DNA of 64,000 nucleotides from positions 1-64,000 of the forward strand of contig NZ_JPMY01000009.1 in assembly GCF_000761545.1 (NCBI RefSeq), in the 5' to 3' direction. Position numbers and translations under genes: made by a program. Position 1 is the first letter of the stretch. Every line of letters starts with the position of its first letter. This DNA comes from Pseudomonas sp. ML96 (GTDB lineage Bacteria > Pseudomonadota > Gammaproteobacteria > Pseudomonadales > Pseudomonadaceae). Shown piece by piece: positions 12,501 through 19,086 of this stretch. The notes under the pieces were generated by a model. It worked only from the letters and a program-made list of their open reading frames with translations, was not told the origin of the DNA and made no database searches.

Positions 12501-13553
12501 CTCAGCGCCATCTATAAGATCAGAATCAGCAGACGCCATGACCAAATCATCGCCCAAACCAGCATTTAGTATGTCGTCGCCGGAAGTAGTGGTTAAGCCA
12601 AAGTCGTTGCCATACGTACCTACTATATACTCCTCAGTAAACTGGGATAACTCTTTATCAAAAGGCAGATTATCCCCCGGATCAAAGCCATCGCTTTCAA
12701 TTAGCCCGTAGTGCCTCCAAAAGAATGCATCCGCAGAATTTATGAGATCTTGCTGATCCGGCTCAAGCACCTCCAACTCAAAAAGGAGGCTTTGGATGCC
12801 ATCATATATATTATCAAAACCCGCATTAATGGAAGCTATGCGAGAGGCCTGTATGGCTGCCACAAGATCATACGATCCAGCAATGTGCTTTACCTCGGTC
12901 AATACTCCATCAATGACTGCATTAAGCGGCGTGCTTCTGAATAAAAAATCTTCGGTAAATCTGTCGAAGCCTAGGTATGGGAATAGCAGCGACCCCGCCC
13001 AAGGTGCATAATCCCCGCTGCCATGCGGCCCCATTTGAAACACAGTACTTGCAGCCCTACCTGCATCAATCGCACCTAAGCCCTCATGACCAGGCAGCTC
13101 CCCTTCGTACTTCAAAATATCTTTGATTAGAGCAAAGGCAATTAGGTTCGAACTTGTTTGATTTAGGTCGGCCGCCAGATCCGGATTGCCACCACGAAGC
13201 ATGTACTGCGCCTTCGTATATTCACGAATATAATCAGCAAAAAAGCCCTGACCAGAGTTCACATCTGGAGCCCCCTGAATCCACCGCCATACAGCAGGAT
13301 CAACTCCCTCCTTAGGAACCTGCCGCTCTTGAGCACCAATGACCAATCCGAAATTATCGTATATCAATATCTCTTCTGTATCACTAATAAACCCTAACAG
13401 CATTTCATACAGTGGCTTCCCAAGACCTAGCTCTTCGTTTTTTTGCTCATAGAGACCTTCCTGCATATCAAGCAGAGCGCTAAGTTGTCCCTGCTGATCT
13501 TCAGTCAACGTAATACCGCCAGTGCCGCGAGAATAAACAACAGTATCTGCCAT
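6573..13553 (-). CDS. Giant RTX repeat protein, probable type I secretion substrate
   Basis: The product has 2326 residues and a strong AAGGAGG site 5 bases before its ATG. Residues about 1-320 are a non-repeated N-terminal region of unknown function. RTX nonapeptides (GGxGxDxLx) then appear in several blocks, densest at about 630-1110, and again at about 1190, 1270-1400, 1690-1760, 1950-1990 and 2130-2200, separated by non-repeated spacers. Near residues 2060-2125 a PVFSASLGNGQSLPGWLSLD stretch looks like an Ig/cadherin-like (He_PIG) fold. Residues about 2220-2280 resemble the haemolysin-type calcium-binding related domain. The extreme C-terminus is short and uncharged, ending NVVIAASWQ, as expected for a type I secretion signal. 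No protease or lipase motif was found. Codon use is AT-rich compared with the exporter genes. Confidence 0.9.
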   Translation of the reverse strand: MADTVVYSRGTGGITLTEDQQGQLSALLDMQEGLYEQKNEELGLGKPLYEMLLGFISDTEEILIYDNFGLVIGAQERQVPKEGVDPAVWRWIQGAPDVNSGQGFFADYIREYTKAQYMLRGGNPDLAADLNQTSSNLIAFALIKDILKYEGELPGHEGLGAIDAGRAASTVFQMGPHGSGDYAPWAGSLLFPYLGFDRFTEDFLFRSTPLNAVIDGVLTEVKHIAGSYDLVAAIQASRIASINAGFDNIYDGIQSLLFELEVLEPDQQDLINSADAFFWRHYGLIESDGFDPGDNLPFDKELSQFTEEYIVGTYGNDFGLTTTSGDDILNAGLGDDLVMASADSDLIDGAEGVDTIVYAGLNFQAVLEFNTDLAAGAYYDFRVEVDKGVGRDYLYGVEYLYLGRGDDTLILGSVDFSKIKDFLGIDFGENGDKGDLLDASLADAALIMEGLGGGAFSVNGQFYVKGLEKVVGTRFSDVIETGAGNDTLDGGKGSDTISGGGGFDCYNFRSGDGQDLVIDVGGQGEIWIDGTHYDTARKLAAGSDVWLSVDGLVIFKLIAGDLLILYGDGDGITIQGFQNGMLGLTLEEPGAHNVLVPSSSSYIYGDNGGDSIDDTSQDDVILSYAGDDYINWTSGSGVGGSDYIDTGAGNDYAAGGAGSDTLIGGEGIDRLFGRSGDDLLIANLIGDEGAGTNPSIGISGDWLDGGYGKDTLTGSGGDDGLFGGGDADLVIGGAGNDVIFGDTFTGNTPNIPILAYVNIRIGDENYTTIESIASSWVDRQAYGNDTLLAGSGDDWVYGAGGNDLIDGGVGSDYLIGGGGNDVVIGGEDNDTLIGDGYDDNADDTESLGLPGRYHGRDILFGGAGDDRVIGNGGDDQLYGEAGKDILLGDDRITPGEFHGRDLLNGGGQDDTLIGMGGADTLLGGDGNDVLDGDLIGLELEWHGNDSLDGGVGNDTLYGQGGADTLLGGVGDDQLIGDNPDIAAAFDDYLDGGSGNDTLWGGVGNDTLLGGSDADLLSDIDGNNYFEGGTGNDTLGGGLGDDHYLFKGGDGVDTVSDLGGTNKVTLGAGYDLATMAVTVYNLVDGVNALKIANTTGDEVVFMNYQNWLSTNFEVSGKTKSLSDLLASIHTSISVVGDSSNELLLGGSGGDSIRGGGGSDMLQGGQGNDTYLISLGDGVDFIKDEDGFNSVLFGEGISAESLTFGKFYNFEGRSYLTVNYEGGQIFVENGMSGAISDFYFSDGSRLALREALTQTGGLTLFASDSGGELLGSDSNDILSGGLGRDLITAFAGNDHLYGNGGDDCLLGGSGDDRVVGGSGHDHLQGDAGSDTLIGGAGEDTLWGGDGGDEISGGDGSDLLDGADGDDVLSGGAGNDTLVGGAGIDTYVFSTGSGFDLIRDVEGEYSVLQLTSAIQRSDLKSRREGNDLLISYKDGSQGLSIENYYDNPDGWKVVDASGSEQSMDSFVNELAGNTVVDINFWESLFKQKIQNSFSLDQEGMGAELGSDGYYHHYSEGRGWERNDAVRVVFEEFSVDEAYGFEHDGVHYSWVSRDSSSYWESSEVSRPIYSAAGGGVSSNGSSGYTFVSANELQLFFANQGAGFKVPGVYAPVYSSSDPDNFIGAIFGLGQGQASGSGLQSSIVTYTKSSSWTDEIYRVITGDDVGRTFYATEGNIIRGGAGDDFMMGFASLQGFDSKRAADDGVFLSGGDGQDTLLGTYSDDYLVGGVGDDLLMGGGGADTYVFFSDGGVDIVNDFPLPSYTDFIKEADGIYLETSELAKVDKIVLPPEVSLENIEVKWGRALAEVNSGKAEWFLPSENQERLSGDHRSRSEFDIYRSMRMCLTLDISLDGGQVIRVVIPQPDSPQGSGIELYQFSDGTVLSHKQLLDHFGLGVAPDISAEGQVLKADDIYQNYEWLPLQGMQGNDTLYSGAGDDYLLGGGGDDILCGSQGWDILAGGGGADHYYFLAENFSDSLSRTFIYDSDGKGCIYIDGQAVDKSGLVSVGENYWESRTGGYSAVLGQDGFVININGMSIVVPDFEMGDFGIDLVGVNPSRLLSSESLISGKPWSFQLPLDVDENNQAPVFSASLGNGQSLPGWLSLDSQTGIVSGTLESVGWFDHVIFTASYPGGGEVSYELLLYSAYNNIEGGDGSDLINGTAFDDYISTGAGNNYVNAGDGADVVEDWDGDDTIVGGQGSDSLYGGAGSDVYIYGRGDGRDVIYNNGGDSSSVDTLQFGQSISLEDIWFSRSGNNLRVDILGGEGSIEIGDWYAGEQLRLDSFKVSSGSQILEGQIQGLVDAMAAFGSPVAGEVSLTQAQRDQLNVVIAASWQ

Positions 13554-13575
13554 GCCATCCTCCTTGACTTCTATA

Positions 13576-14394
13576 TTATTTAGCCCAGATATAATTCTTC
13601 ACTCTAGCGGCCTCAATATAGCCACGCAGAGCCCGATCAAATTCCAGGAAGCTCGACATCGGTACATCTTGCCTATAGAACTCATACGATACGTTTATAT
13701 TTTCTTCAAGCTTATAATCAACTCGACAAGCTCTCCCTCTGCTCGGAGACACAGATGGCCCAGTACATAGCACTGTAAGTTTTTCACCGAGCGGCGTGCC
13801 ATAATGCTTGAGGCTTGTCTGATACCCCGAAATCTCCATATCCCCTGCAAGGCTTTTTTCTGTAGTTGGCTTACGACAGGATATCAAGCCAACTATTGAT
13901 CTATCACAATCCCCATAGGACTTTCGTATTCTTTCAAAACCAGACTCATTCACTCGCTGCAACCCAAATCCTTCTCGACTACTTGCGATGATATGTAGAC
14001 TTACTACATTTTTAGCCTCGACAGCTTTGTCCTCCCTCGTATCCTGATATCGGTATAAAATGAGGAATCCTTTCCCCCAGAGCGGATTACCTGGACAACC
14101 CTCTTGTTCTGCTTGATCCCTCCGTTTCGGTAAATTGGAGCGCGACTCAGCACTCATCCCCCGAATCGAAACAAGATCTTTATAGGAAACTTTAAAGACC
14201 GCATCCCGCACAGAGAAATAGACCATTCCCTCTGCATCTTCCTTACATTTTTCTGGATCGTAACGCAGCTGCTCATTATCACCGCCAGACCTGACCGCAC
14301 CCTTATCTTCTAGCGCTGCTACAGTTCCCGAAAAAAAAATACAGCAAGCAAGTATCTGACCAAACGATAACTTAACAATATCCATACTCTTCAA
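13576..14394 (-). CDS. secreted hypothetical protein upstream of the RTX gene
   Basis: The 272-residue product begins with a signal peptide (VKLSFGQILACCIFFSGTVA, cut near AALED) and contains about seven Cys residues in the mature part, which suggests disulphides in the periplasm or outside the cell. I do not recognise the family. The gene overlaps the end of the glycosyltransferase gene by 4 bases (TTGA) if the TTG at 14394 is used; an ATG three codons later (14385) is the alternative. It ends 22 bases before the RTX gene start and is therefore probably in the same operon. A role in RTX maturation or surface display is only an inference from position. Confidence 0.7.
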   Translation of the reverse strand: MKSMDIVKLSFGQILACCIFFSGTVAALEDKGAVRSGGDNEQLRYDPEKCKEDAEGMVYFSVRDAVFKVSYKDLVSIRGMSAESRSNLPKRRDQAEQEGCPGNPLWGKGFLILYRYQDTREDKAVEAKNVVSLHIIASSREGFGLQRVNESGFERIRKSYGDCDRSIVGLISCRKPTTEKSLAGDMEISGYQTSLKHYGTPLGEKLTVLCTGPSVSPSRGRACRVDYKLEENINVSYEFYRQDVPMSSFLEFDRALRGYIEAARVKNYIWAK

Positions 14395-15632
14395 TGCACG
14401 CCCCCCTGATTTATACGCCGCATAAATTGGCTCGATAGCTCACTCTCACGCAACGCTTTTAAATACTTCCCAAGCCCACCAAGTGAGCTATAGTCTAAAA
14501 CTGCCGCCTCGGCACAGTTACGTATGCACTTATTATTCTCATTTATGAAGCAAGTAATATTGATAGCTAGCTCCTGACTATCAAAGAAATTCACTAACAT
14601 CCCATTTTCACCATGCGTTATCACTTCTCGCACCGGTGAAGTATCTGCCCCAAGTACCAAGCATCCACTCGCCAAGGCCTCCAGTAACGACCAAGACAGT
14701 ACAAACGGGTAAGTTAGATAGACATGTACCGCCGACACCTGCAGTACCTTGCGGTAAATGTCGTAAGGCACCTTGCCGAGAAAATGCACTCGCTCCAGAT
14801 CGACCGGATTCTCGCGCAGCATCTTGACCCGCCAGTTCGGCGCATCCTTGGGCTTGCTGCCGTAGCTCACTCCGTCGCCACCGACTATCACCACCTGACA
14901 TGTCGGATGTTCTTTCAGTACTTGCGGCAGCGCACGCATGAAAGTGTGGAAGCCCCGATAGGGCTCCAGGTTGCGCGCCACATAGGTGATGATGGGCTCG
15001 CCGGCCTTGAGCACTCGCCCGTTGGGCAACGTCAGCGTGGCGTTTGGATCGGGGCCGAGCTGATCAGTGTCGATGCCTTCGTGAATGACCTCGATCTTGT
15101 CTCGATAGGCCACCGGATGCAGGCTGTGCTGCCAGTGAGTCGGGGTGATGCCCTGGTCGCAGTTCTCCAGGTTGAGCAGATGTAAGGCATTGCGACTACG
15201 GATGCGTGCGAAGTCGTCCACAGTAGGCGGAAACTCGGGATCGAAGCCCAGGTCCGCGCCCTGTGCATGGTAGTAGTACTCGCAGAAATGGATCAGCCGG
15301 GCATTGGGAAAGGCGTCCTTGGCATAGAGGGTCTCGCCCCAGCCCGGGTGAGCGACTATCACGTCGGGCCGGTACCCCCTGGCTTTGAGGTCCAGCAACA
15401 GCCGTAGCACTTGCTGGCCATGCAGCACAGCATCCTCGAAGGAGCGTGCGTAGGGATGGGTCTGTGAGCTGGCCTTTCGGTGTGGCTTGTAGCGCAATAA
15501 TTTGACGCCCGGCAGACCTGGCGCAGTGTCCCGGCCGATGGCTAGCACCTGGAAATCGGGCTGTTTGGCCAAATGCGTCGCGATATGGCGAAACTGGCCA
15601 GGGAAGTTCTGGTGTATGAACAGCACTTTCAT
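14391..15632 (-). CDS. GT4-family glycosyltransferase
   Basis: The 413-residue product has the GT-B layout of family 4. The N-terminus MKVLFIHQNFPGQFRHI starts the acceptor domain. The donor-side domain carries ITYVARNLEPYRGFHTFM, VVIVGGDGVSYGS, VHFLGKVPYDIY and the nucleotide-sugar motif region SWSLLEALASG followed by SPVREV. It should transfer a sugar from an NDP-sugar in the cytoplasm; the acceptor is unknown. It sits between the exporter remnant and the secreted/RTX genes, so glycosylation of the RTX protein or of a surface glycan is possible but unproved. Base composition changes sharply near 14620: the last 75 codons or so are AT-rich and the rest GC-rich, as if the gene end came in with the downstream genes. 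Confidence 0.88.
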   Translation of the reverse strand: MKVLFIHQNFPGQFRHIATHLAKQPDFQVLAIGRDTAPGLPGVKLLRYKPHRKASSQTHPYARSFEDAVLHGQQVLRLLLDLKARGYRPDVIVAHPGWGETLYAKDAFPNARLIHFCEYYYHAQGADLGFDPEFPPTVDDFARIRSRNALHLLNLENCDQGITPTHWQHSLHPVAYRDKIEVIHEGIDTDQLGPDPNATLTLPNGRVLKAGEPIITYVARNLEPYRGFHTFMRALPQVLKEHPTCQVVIVGGDGVSYGSKPKDAPNWRVKMLRENPVDLERVHFLGKVPYDIYRKVLQVSAVHVYLTYPFVLSWSLLEALASGCLVLGADTSPVREVITHGENGMLVNFFDSQELAINITCFINENNKCIRNCAEAAVLDYSSLGGLGKYLKALRESELSSQFMRRINQGGVH

Positions 15633-15664
15633 CGTGATGCGCTCTCCCTGGCATCGGTACTGTT

Positions 15665-16045
15665 TTAGAGTTCTCGGAGGCTCAGGCCTTGGTATTTCTT
15701 GAGCGGACTCTGCTTGGGGCGCAACTCACGCGAGGAGTGAATCTTTGCCTTGCCATTGCTGAAGCGGGCAGTGATGAAGGAATGATTTTGGGAGGCAGGC
15801 ATTGCTAGAAGCGGCACTGTAGCTAAGTGCCGTAGTGAGGTACGTATGGACTTGGCCTTGAGGCTCAGCCTTTCAGCAGAAAGGAGAAACTCCGCACGAT
15901 CAGAACGGAGCTCATCTCTTGCGGAGTCACATTCGAGTTGATGGGGCGAAACCGCCACATTGTGGAAGCACACCACCGCGGACATATATGCCACGCAGAC
16001 ATGAGGCCCGGAAACGGCTCCCGATCCTTGGGGTTCGTCCAACAT
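15665..16045 (-). pseudogene. collapsed hlyB-hlyD remnant (HlyB N-terminus fused to HlyD tail)
   Basis: The reading frame starts MLDEPQGSG, identical to the first nine residues of the intact HlyB-like protein at 3982-6123. It stays alignable through the C39-like domain (compare LSLKAKSIRTSLRHLATVPL with LGLKAKSTRSSLSRLETTPL). After about 110 residues it jumps straight to SPLKKYQGLSLREL, which matches the last residues of the HlyD-like protein (SPLKEYQDQSLSER). The membrane and ATPase domains and nearly all of HlyD are missing. The simplest reading is one deletion within a second exporter operon, followed by drift. It cannot work as an exporter; a 126-residue peptide might still be made. Confidence 0.85.
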
Positions 16046-16268
16046 CTGCATTTCCCTGCATAGACAAGATTCTTGTCACGGAAGCTACCATTTTGCCGGT
16101 AGCGGTCAAGAGGGTTATCAGCGCAACGATCTGAAGAACATCTTTATGCCTGCTTTTGGCCGATTCCAGCCGGAACAGACCAGTAACAATAGTTATAGCG
16201 AACGGTGTATTCCCAAACCGCTGACTCCAAGATTTCGTTGGCGTTTAGCCTCCCCTTGGAGTCACCTG

Positions 16269-16295
16269 AAAGCCCGCCTTATGGCGGGCTTTTTT
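16269..16295 (+). terminator. orphan intrinsic terminator on the plus strand
   Basis: A perfect 10-base stem (AAAGCCCGCC with GGCGGGCTTT, loop TTAT) is followed by more T residues through 16295. No plus-strand gene lies upstream: the neighbours on both sides are on the minus strand. A second inverted repeat, TGACTCCAAG (16222-16231) with CTTGGAGTCA (16255-16264), sits directly before it. It may close a small RNA or be the remnant of a lost gene. The rest of 16046-16316 holds nothing I can name. Confidence 0.8.
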
Positions 16296-16316
16296 GTAGG
16301 GCCCCAAAGCGCCACA

Positions 16317-16913
16317 TCAAGTTGGTGCCAGGTAAGCTTGGATTGCACTCTCAATCCAAGCTGGGAAAGAACCCTTCGCTCCCACCAGTGCTACCCATTC
16401 ACTGTCGGGCAGAAGCGCATGGAGTCTAGGTAGCGCTTTCGCGGCAAAGGCTGGACCAAGCCACTCCAATGCCCGTACGGCGTCCCCCGCTCTTGTAGCG
16501 CCCAGCGCCATCATCCATGGAGGCGCATGTCGAATTGAGACGATAGTCTTGCCGACCTGCAGCTCTCTGGATCGCCCCGTGGTTAGAAAGATATACCGAA
16601 CAGGATTCTAGGTTGTCAGTCCTAAATTATTTGCGGCACTAGCCCCTGTGATGACTATCAGCTCGCCCAACGCTTTTGCCAGTGAGCGGACGACCAACAC
16701 CGGTGCTGGCGGGCGTACGCCAAAACGGCCATAGACTGCAGAAACATAAAATCCCCGAGCAACACGAAACAGCTTCCCACCTACGATCAAATGGGAAAGA
16801 CTTCGCTGCACTGCAGTGCGAGATCCAAGATGCAGAAATGAGCCTGGGGTTATGACTTCACCTTCTGGAAGCTCTTGAATGATGCCTAGGATCTTCTCGG
16901 GGAGAGTCTTCAT
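16317..16913 (-). pseudogene. AbiEi-like (DUF6088) antitoxin gene broken by an amber codon
   Basis: One continuous frame of 199 codons starts at 16913 (MKTLPEKILGIIQELPEGEV) and ends at 16317. It is interrupted by a single TAG at 16608-16610 just after AANNLGLTT; the next codons read NPVRYIFLTTGRSREL and continue without another stop. Members of this winged-helix family, related to the AbiEi antitoxin of type IV toxin-antitoxin systems, normally have Gln at that position (CAG to TAG is one change). The N-terminus resembles the DNA-binding winged helix (VITPGSFLHLGSRTAVQRSL). No AbiEii-type nucleotidyltransferase is next to it, so the system has apparently decayed. Confidence 0.75.
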
Positions 16914-17281
16914 TGATTGGAAAAACCTCGATTGGGCTCTATCGAGAACCCCGAGCGACTACGGCCACTATGAGCGGTTCAGGATCCTGCCGTTGTCTTG
17001 ACTGCCCCAGATGTGACTGCGATCAAGCAGGCTGTCGAGGTCAAAAGGCTCTTCCCTGAATCTAAGCTTTTATGTTTAGAAGATATAGAGGTATTGAGTA
17101 AAACCATCTTCCCAAGAGCCTTAACTAGGCTACTAACAGAGCCCCTATACCCAACGCCAGCTTCGGGCAGAAAGCGGACAGCCTCCAAGGGCCGCTATGG
17201 GCCTAATACAGTCATTCAGTAGAGCCGCCCAAAACCTGTGGCGATGGGGGGGGGGCGACAAAAAACTCTCGACGCTTTTGA
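16914..17281. other. intergenic region with a G10 tract
   Basis: These 368 bases lie between two minus-strand genes. I see no reliable gene. A 74-codon plus-strand frame at 16998-17222 has no family resemblance and no clear ribosome site. Ten consecutive G residues (17246-17255) lie 26 bases after the stop codon of the PIN-like gene. Confidence 0.4.
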
Positions 17282-18349
17282 CTACAAATTCATAAGCTCC
17301 TGAAGCTCGTCGACGTCGCTTTTATCAAGACCCGGGAGGAAATACATCATGTCGAAGTGGAGAACACCCGGTTCATCATTAACGACCATGAAGGCATTCA
17401 TATCGTTCCACAGATGAATCAGATCTTTGTCGGCAGTAACAAAGAAAGCATTAGCCCTATGATTTCGAATTTCACTCAGAAACAGAATGAGTGAGTATAT
17501 GTCCAGGGCACCATTGAACGAGTGACCTTCCTTGATGTAATTAGGCTTGTTGAACTTCAGCAATTTAATAATTGGATTGTGTCTCACACCAGTTACTGCT
17601 TTGAACACAATTGCCGCAAAAAACAGGTGAACATCCTGTACGTTCGCCGCCTTGGCCAAATCGAAGACTGCTTTAAAACCCTCTAGATTCTGCGTAAATT
17701 TATGACCTGACTCATATTTCATGTAAACCGCATCGATGAAATCAAGAATCGCTTCAAGGCCCTGGAAGAATATAGCGCTCGCCTTGTGCAATAGCGGAAT
17801 CGACTCGTCGGTTACCTTGATGGTCAGATTCGGCGCCCGTTCCTGCATCTTGGTGGTGAAGTAAACCAACTCCTGCCGCATCTCTTCGAGTGACGGGAGC
17901 CGTTTGTCAAAGCGGTTGTTCCCCTCAAGAAGGATAGGCTTGGGATCGATAGTTATTTTTCTGTGTTGGAAAAAATCAACCACTACACTAATGGCGTTTG
18001 GCTGAGGATTGCCGTTCTTATCTATGTGCTTCTTGATCGTACCGAAGGCATTTTTGTCAAAAAGGACGATTGCGCCGTTAGGAATGAAGGCCAGAGGACG
18101 CCAACCCGCTGGCGAGAGGGCAATCGCGTCACCTTTTGCATGTATAAATCTGACAGGAATCTCAGAGTATTCCTTGAAATCCTTTTCCCCATTCATTTCA
18201 TATGAAACGTTCTTGGCCTTGAGCTTGACCTCCAGACCTTCGTCATACTTCACATAGTCGTCCCAGTTGAAGTCAACGAAATTGATTTCGTTGAAACTGG
18301 CAACTAACTTCTTGTCGAGCCTAATCCAAAAAACGTCATTCTTTGGCAC
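17282..18349 (-). CDS. hypothetical protein with PIN-like features
   Basis: The 355-residue product is not a family I can name with certainty. Several stretches fit a PIN-type nuclease fold: GAIVLFDKNAFGTIKK (first acidic strand, about residue 95), ALDIYSLILFLSEIRNH (third acidic position, about 280) and FFVTADKDLIHLW (fourth, about 310). The first 90 residues form an additional mixed alpha/beta domain and the middle is helical. PIN proteins usually cut single-stranded RNA and often act as toxins or defence effectors. The gene is monocistronic in an island and has no visible antitoxin partner. Confidence is high that it is a gene and moderate for the fold. Confidence 0.7.
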   Translation of the reverse strand: MPKNDVFWIRLDKKLVASFNEINFVDFNWDDYVKYDEGLEVKLKAKNVSYEMNGEKDFKEYSEIPVRFIHAKGDAIALSPAGWRPLAFIPNGAIVLFDKNAFGTIKKHIDKNGNPQPNAISVVVDFFQHRKITIDPKPILLEGNNRFDKRLPSLEEMRQELVYFTTKMQERAPNLTIKVTDESIPLLHKASAIFFQGLEAILDFIDAVYMKYESGHKFTQNLEGFKAVFDLAKAANVQDVHLFFAAIVFKAVTGVRHNPIIKLLKFNKPNYIKEGHSFNGALDIYSLILFLSEIRNHRANAFFVTADKDLIHLWNDMNAFMVVNDEPGVLHFDMMYFLPGLDKSDVDELQELMNL

Positions 18350-18606
18350 AAGAAACTCCCTTTCGTTTACATGGACCCTATAGTGCCCTCGGCCGCACTT
18401 AACCTGTCTTTTAGACTGCTATGGCTAATCAGGATCGCATTTATGGACGCCGCTCAACGACTGCTATGGTCGACTGCGGCCAGCCATGACAGTCCAATCC
18501 TGCCCACCAGCTGCCTTTCGGCCTTCACCTACGCATCAAACGGAAGAGATCGCGCGCGCCTGGCGTTTTAAGGGGGCAGGCATGGCAGCGTCTGGGCTGT
18601 TGCATG

Positions 18607-18828
18607 TCAGAACTTGAAGAACTTGCGCGCTGCGGCGAGCTGGGCCTGCAAGTGCTCGGCGGTGCAGCCTTGCAGAATGCGGGCGATCTCCTCCTCAATC
18701 TCGTCCCAGCTAGAGCCAGCCATTTTGATCAGGTTGCGTGCTTCTCGCGCCCGCTCCAGGTCTGAGGGGTGCCCCGCAAAGCGCTTGTCTACGATGCCGA
18801 ATGCTTGTTTAAGTGGTTGTCTCCACAT
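18607..18828 (-). CDS. small hypothetical protein, 73 residues
   Basis: The start is set at the ATG at 18828 because AAGGAGC lies 6-7 bases upstream on the minus strand; a longer frame to 18894 has no such site. The product (MWRQPLKQAFGIVDKRFAG to AARKFFKF) is helical and charged, with an acidic middle (SSWDEIEEEIARILQG). I do not recognise it. The 257 bases between it and the PIN-like gene (18350-18606) hold no gene, only two direct copies of GACTGCTATGG (18414-18424 and 18459-18469). Confidence 0.6.
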   Translation of the reverse strand: MWRQPLKQAFGIVDKRFAGHPSDLERAREARNLIKMAGSSWDEIEEEIARILQGCTAEHLQAQLAAARKFFKF

Positions 18829-19086
18829 GGTGTAGCTCCTTGTTGGGGCGGCGTCATAGAGTGCCACCGCCGGCCCTGTGAAATAAACAAACACCTAGCC
18901 TAAGTTGATCCGGAAGAAGGGACTGATTTTTACCGGGATCACTGCCGGCCTCTGGCTAGATGCGATCATTGGCAGCAGGCCAAAGGCTTCTACGAAAATT
19001 TGAGGCGACTCACACTGAGCTATCCTCGGAGTAGCTTTAAGCACCAACTGCGGCAAGTGAGCTCAACCTACACAAGGATGTTTACA

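Noticed and set aside
16222-16264. Inverted repeat considered as part of a tRNA or attachment site
   Set aside because: No T-arm consensus, anticodon arm or CCA end can be fitted, and no integrase gene is nearby.
16998-17222. 74-codon plus-strand frame
   Set aside because: No ribosome site and no recognisable domain; it lies in an eroded stretch between two minus-strand genes.
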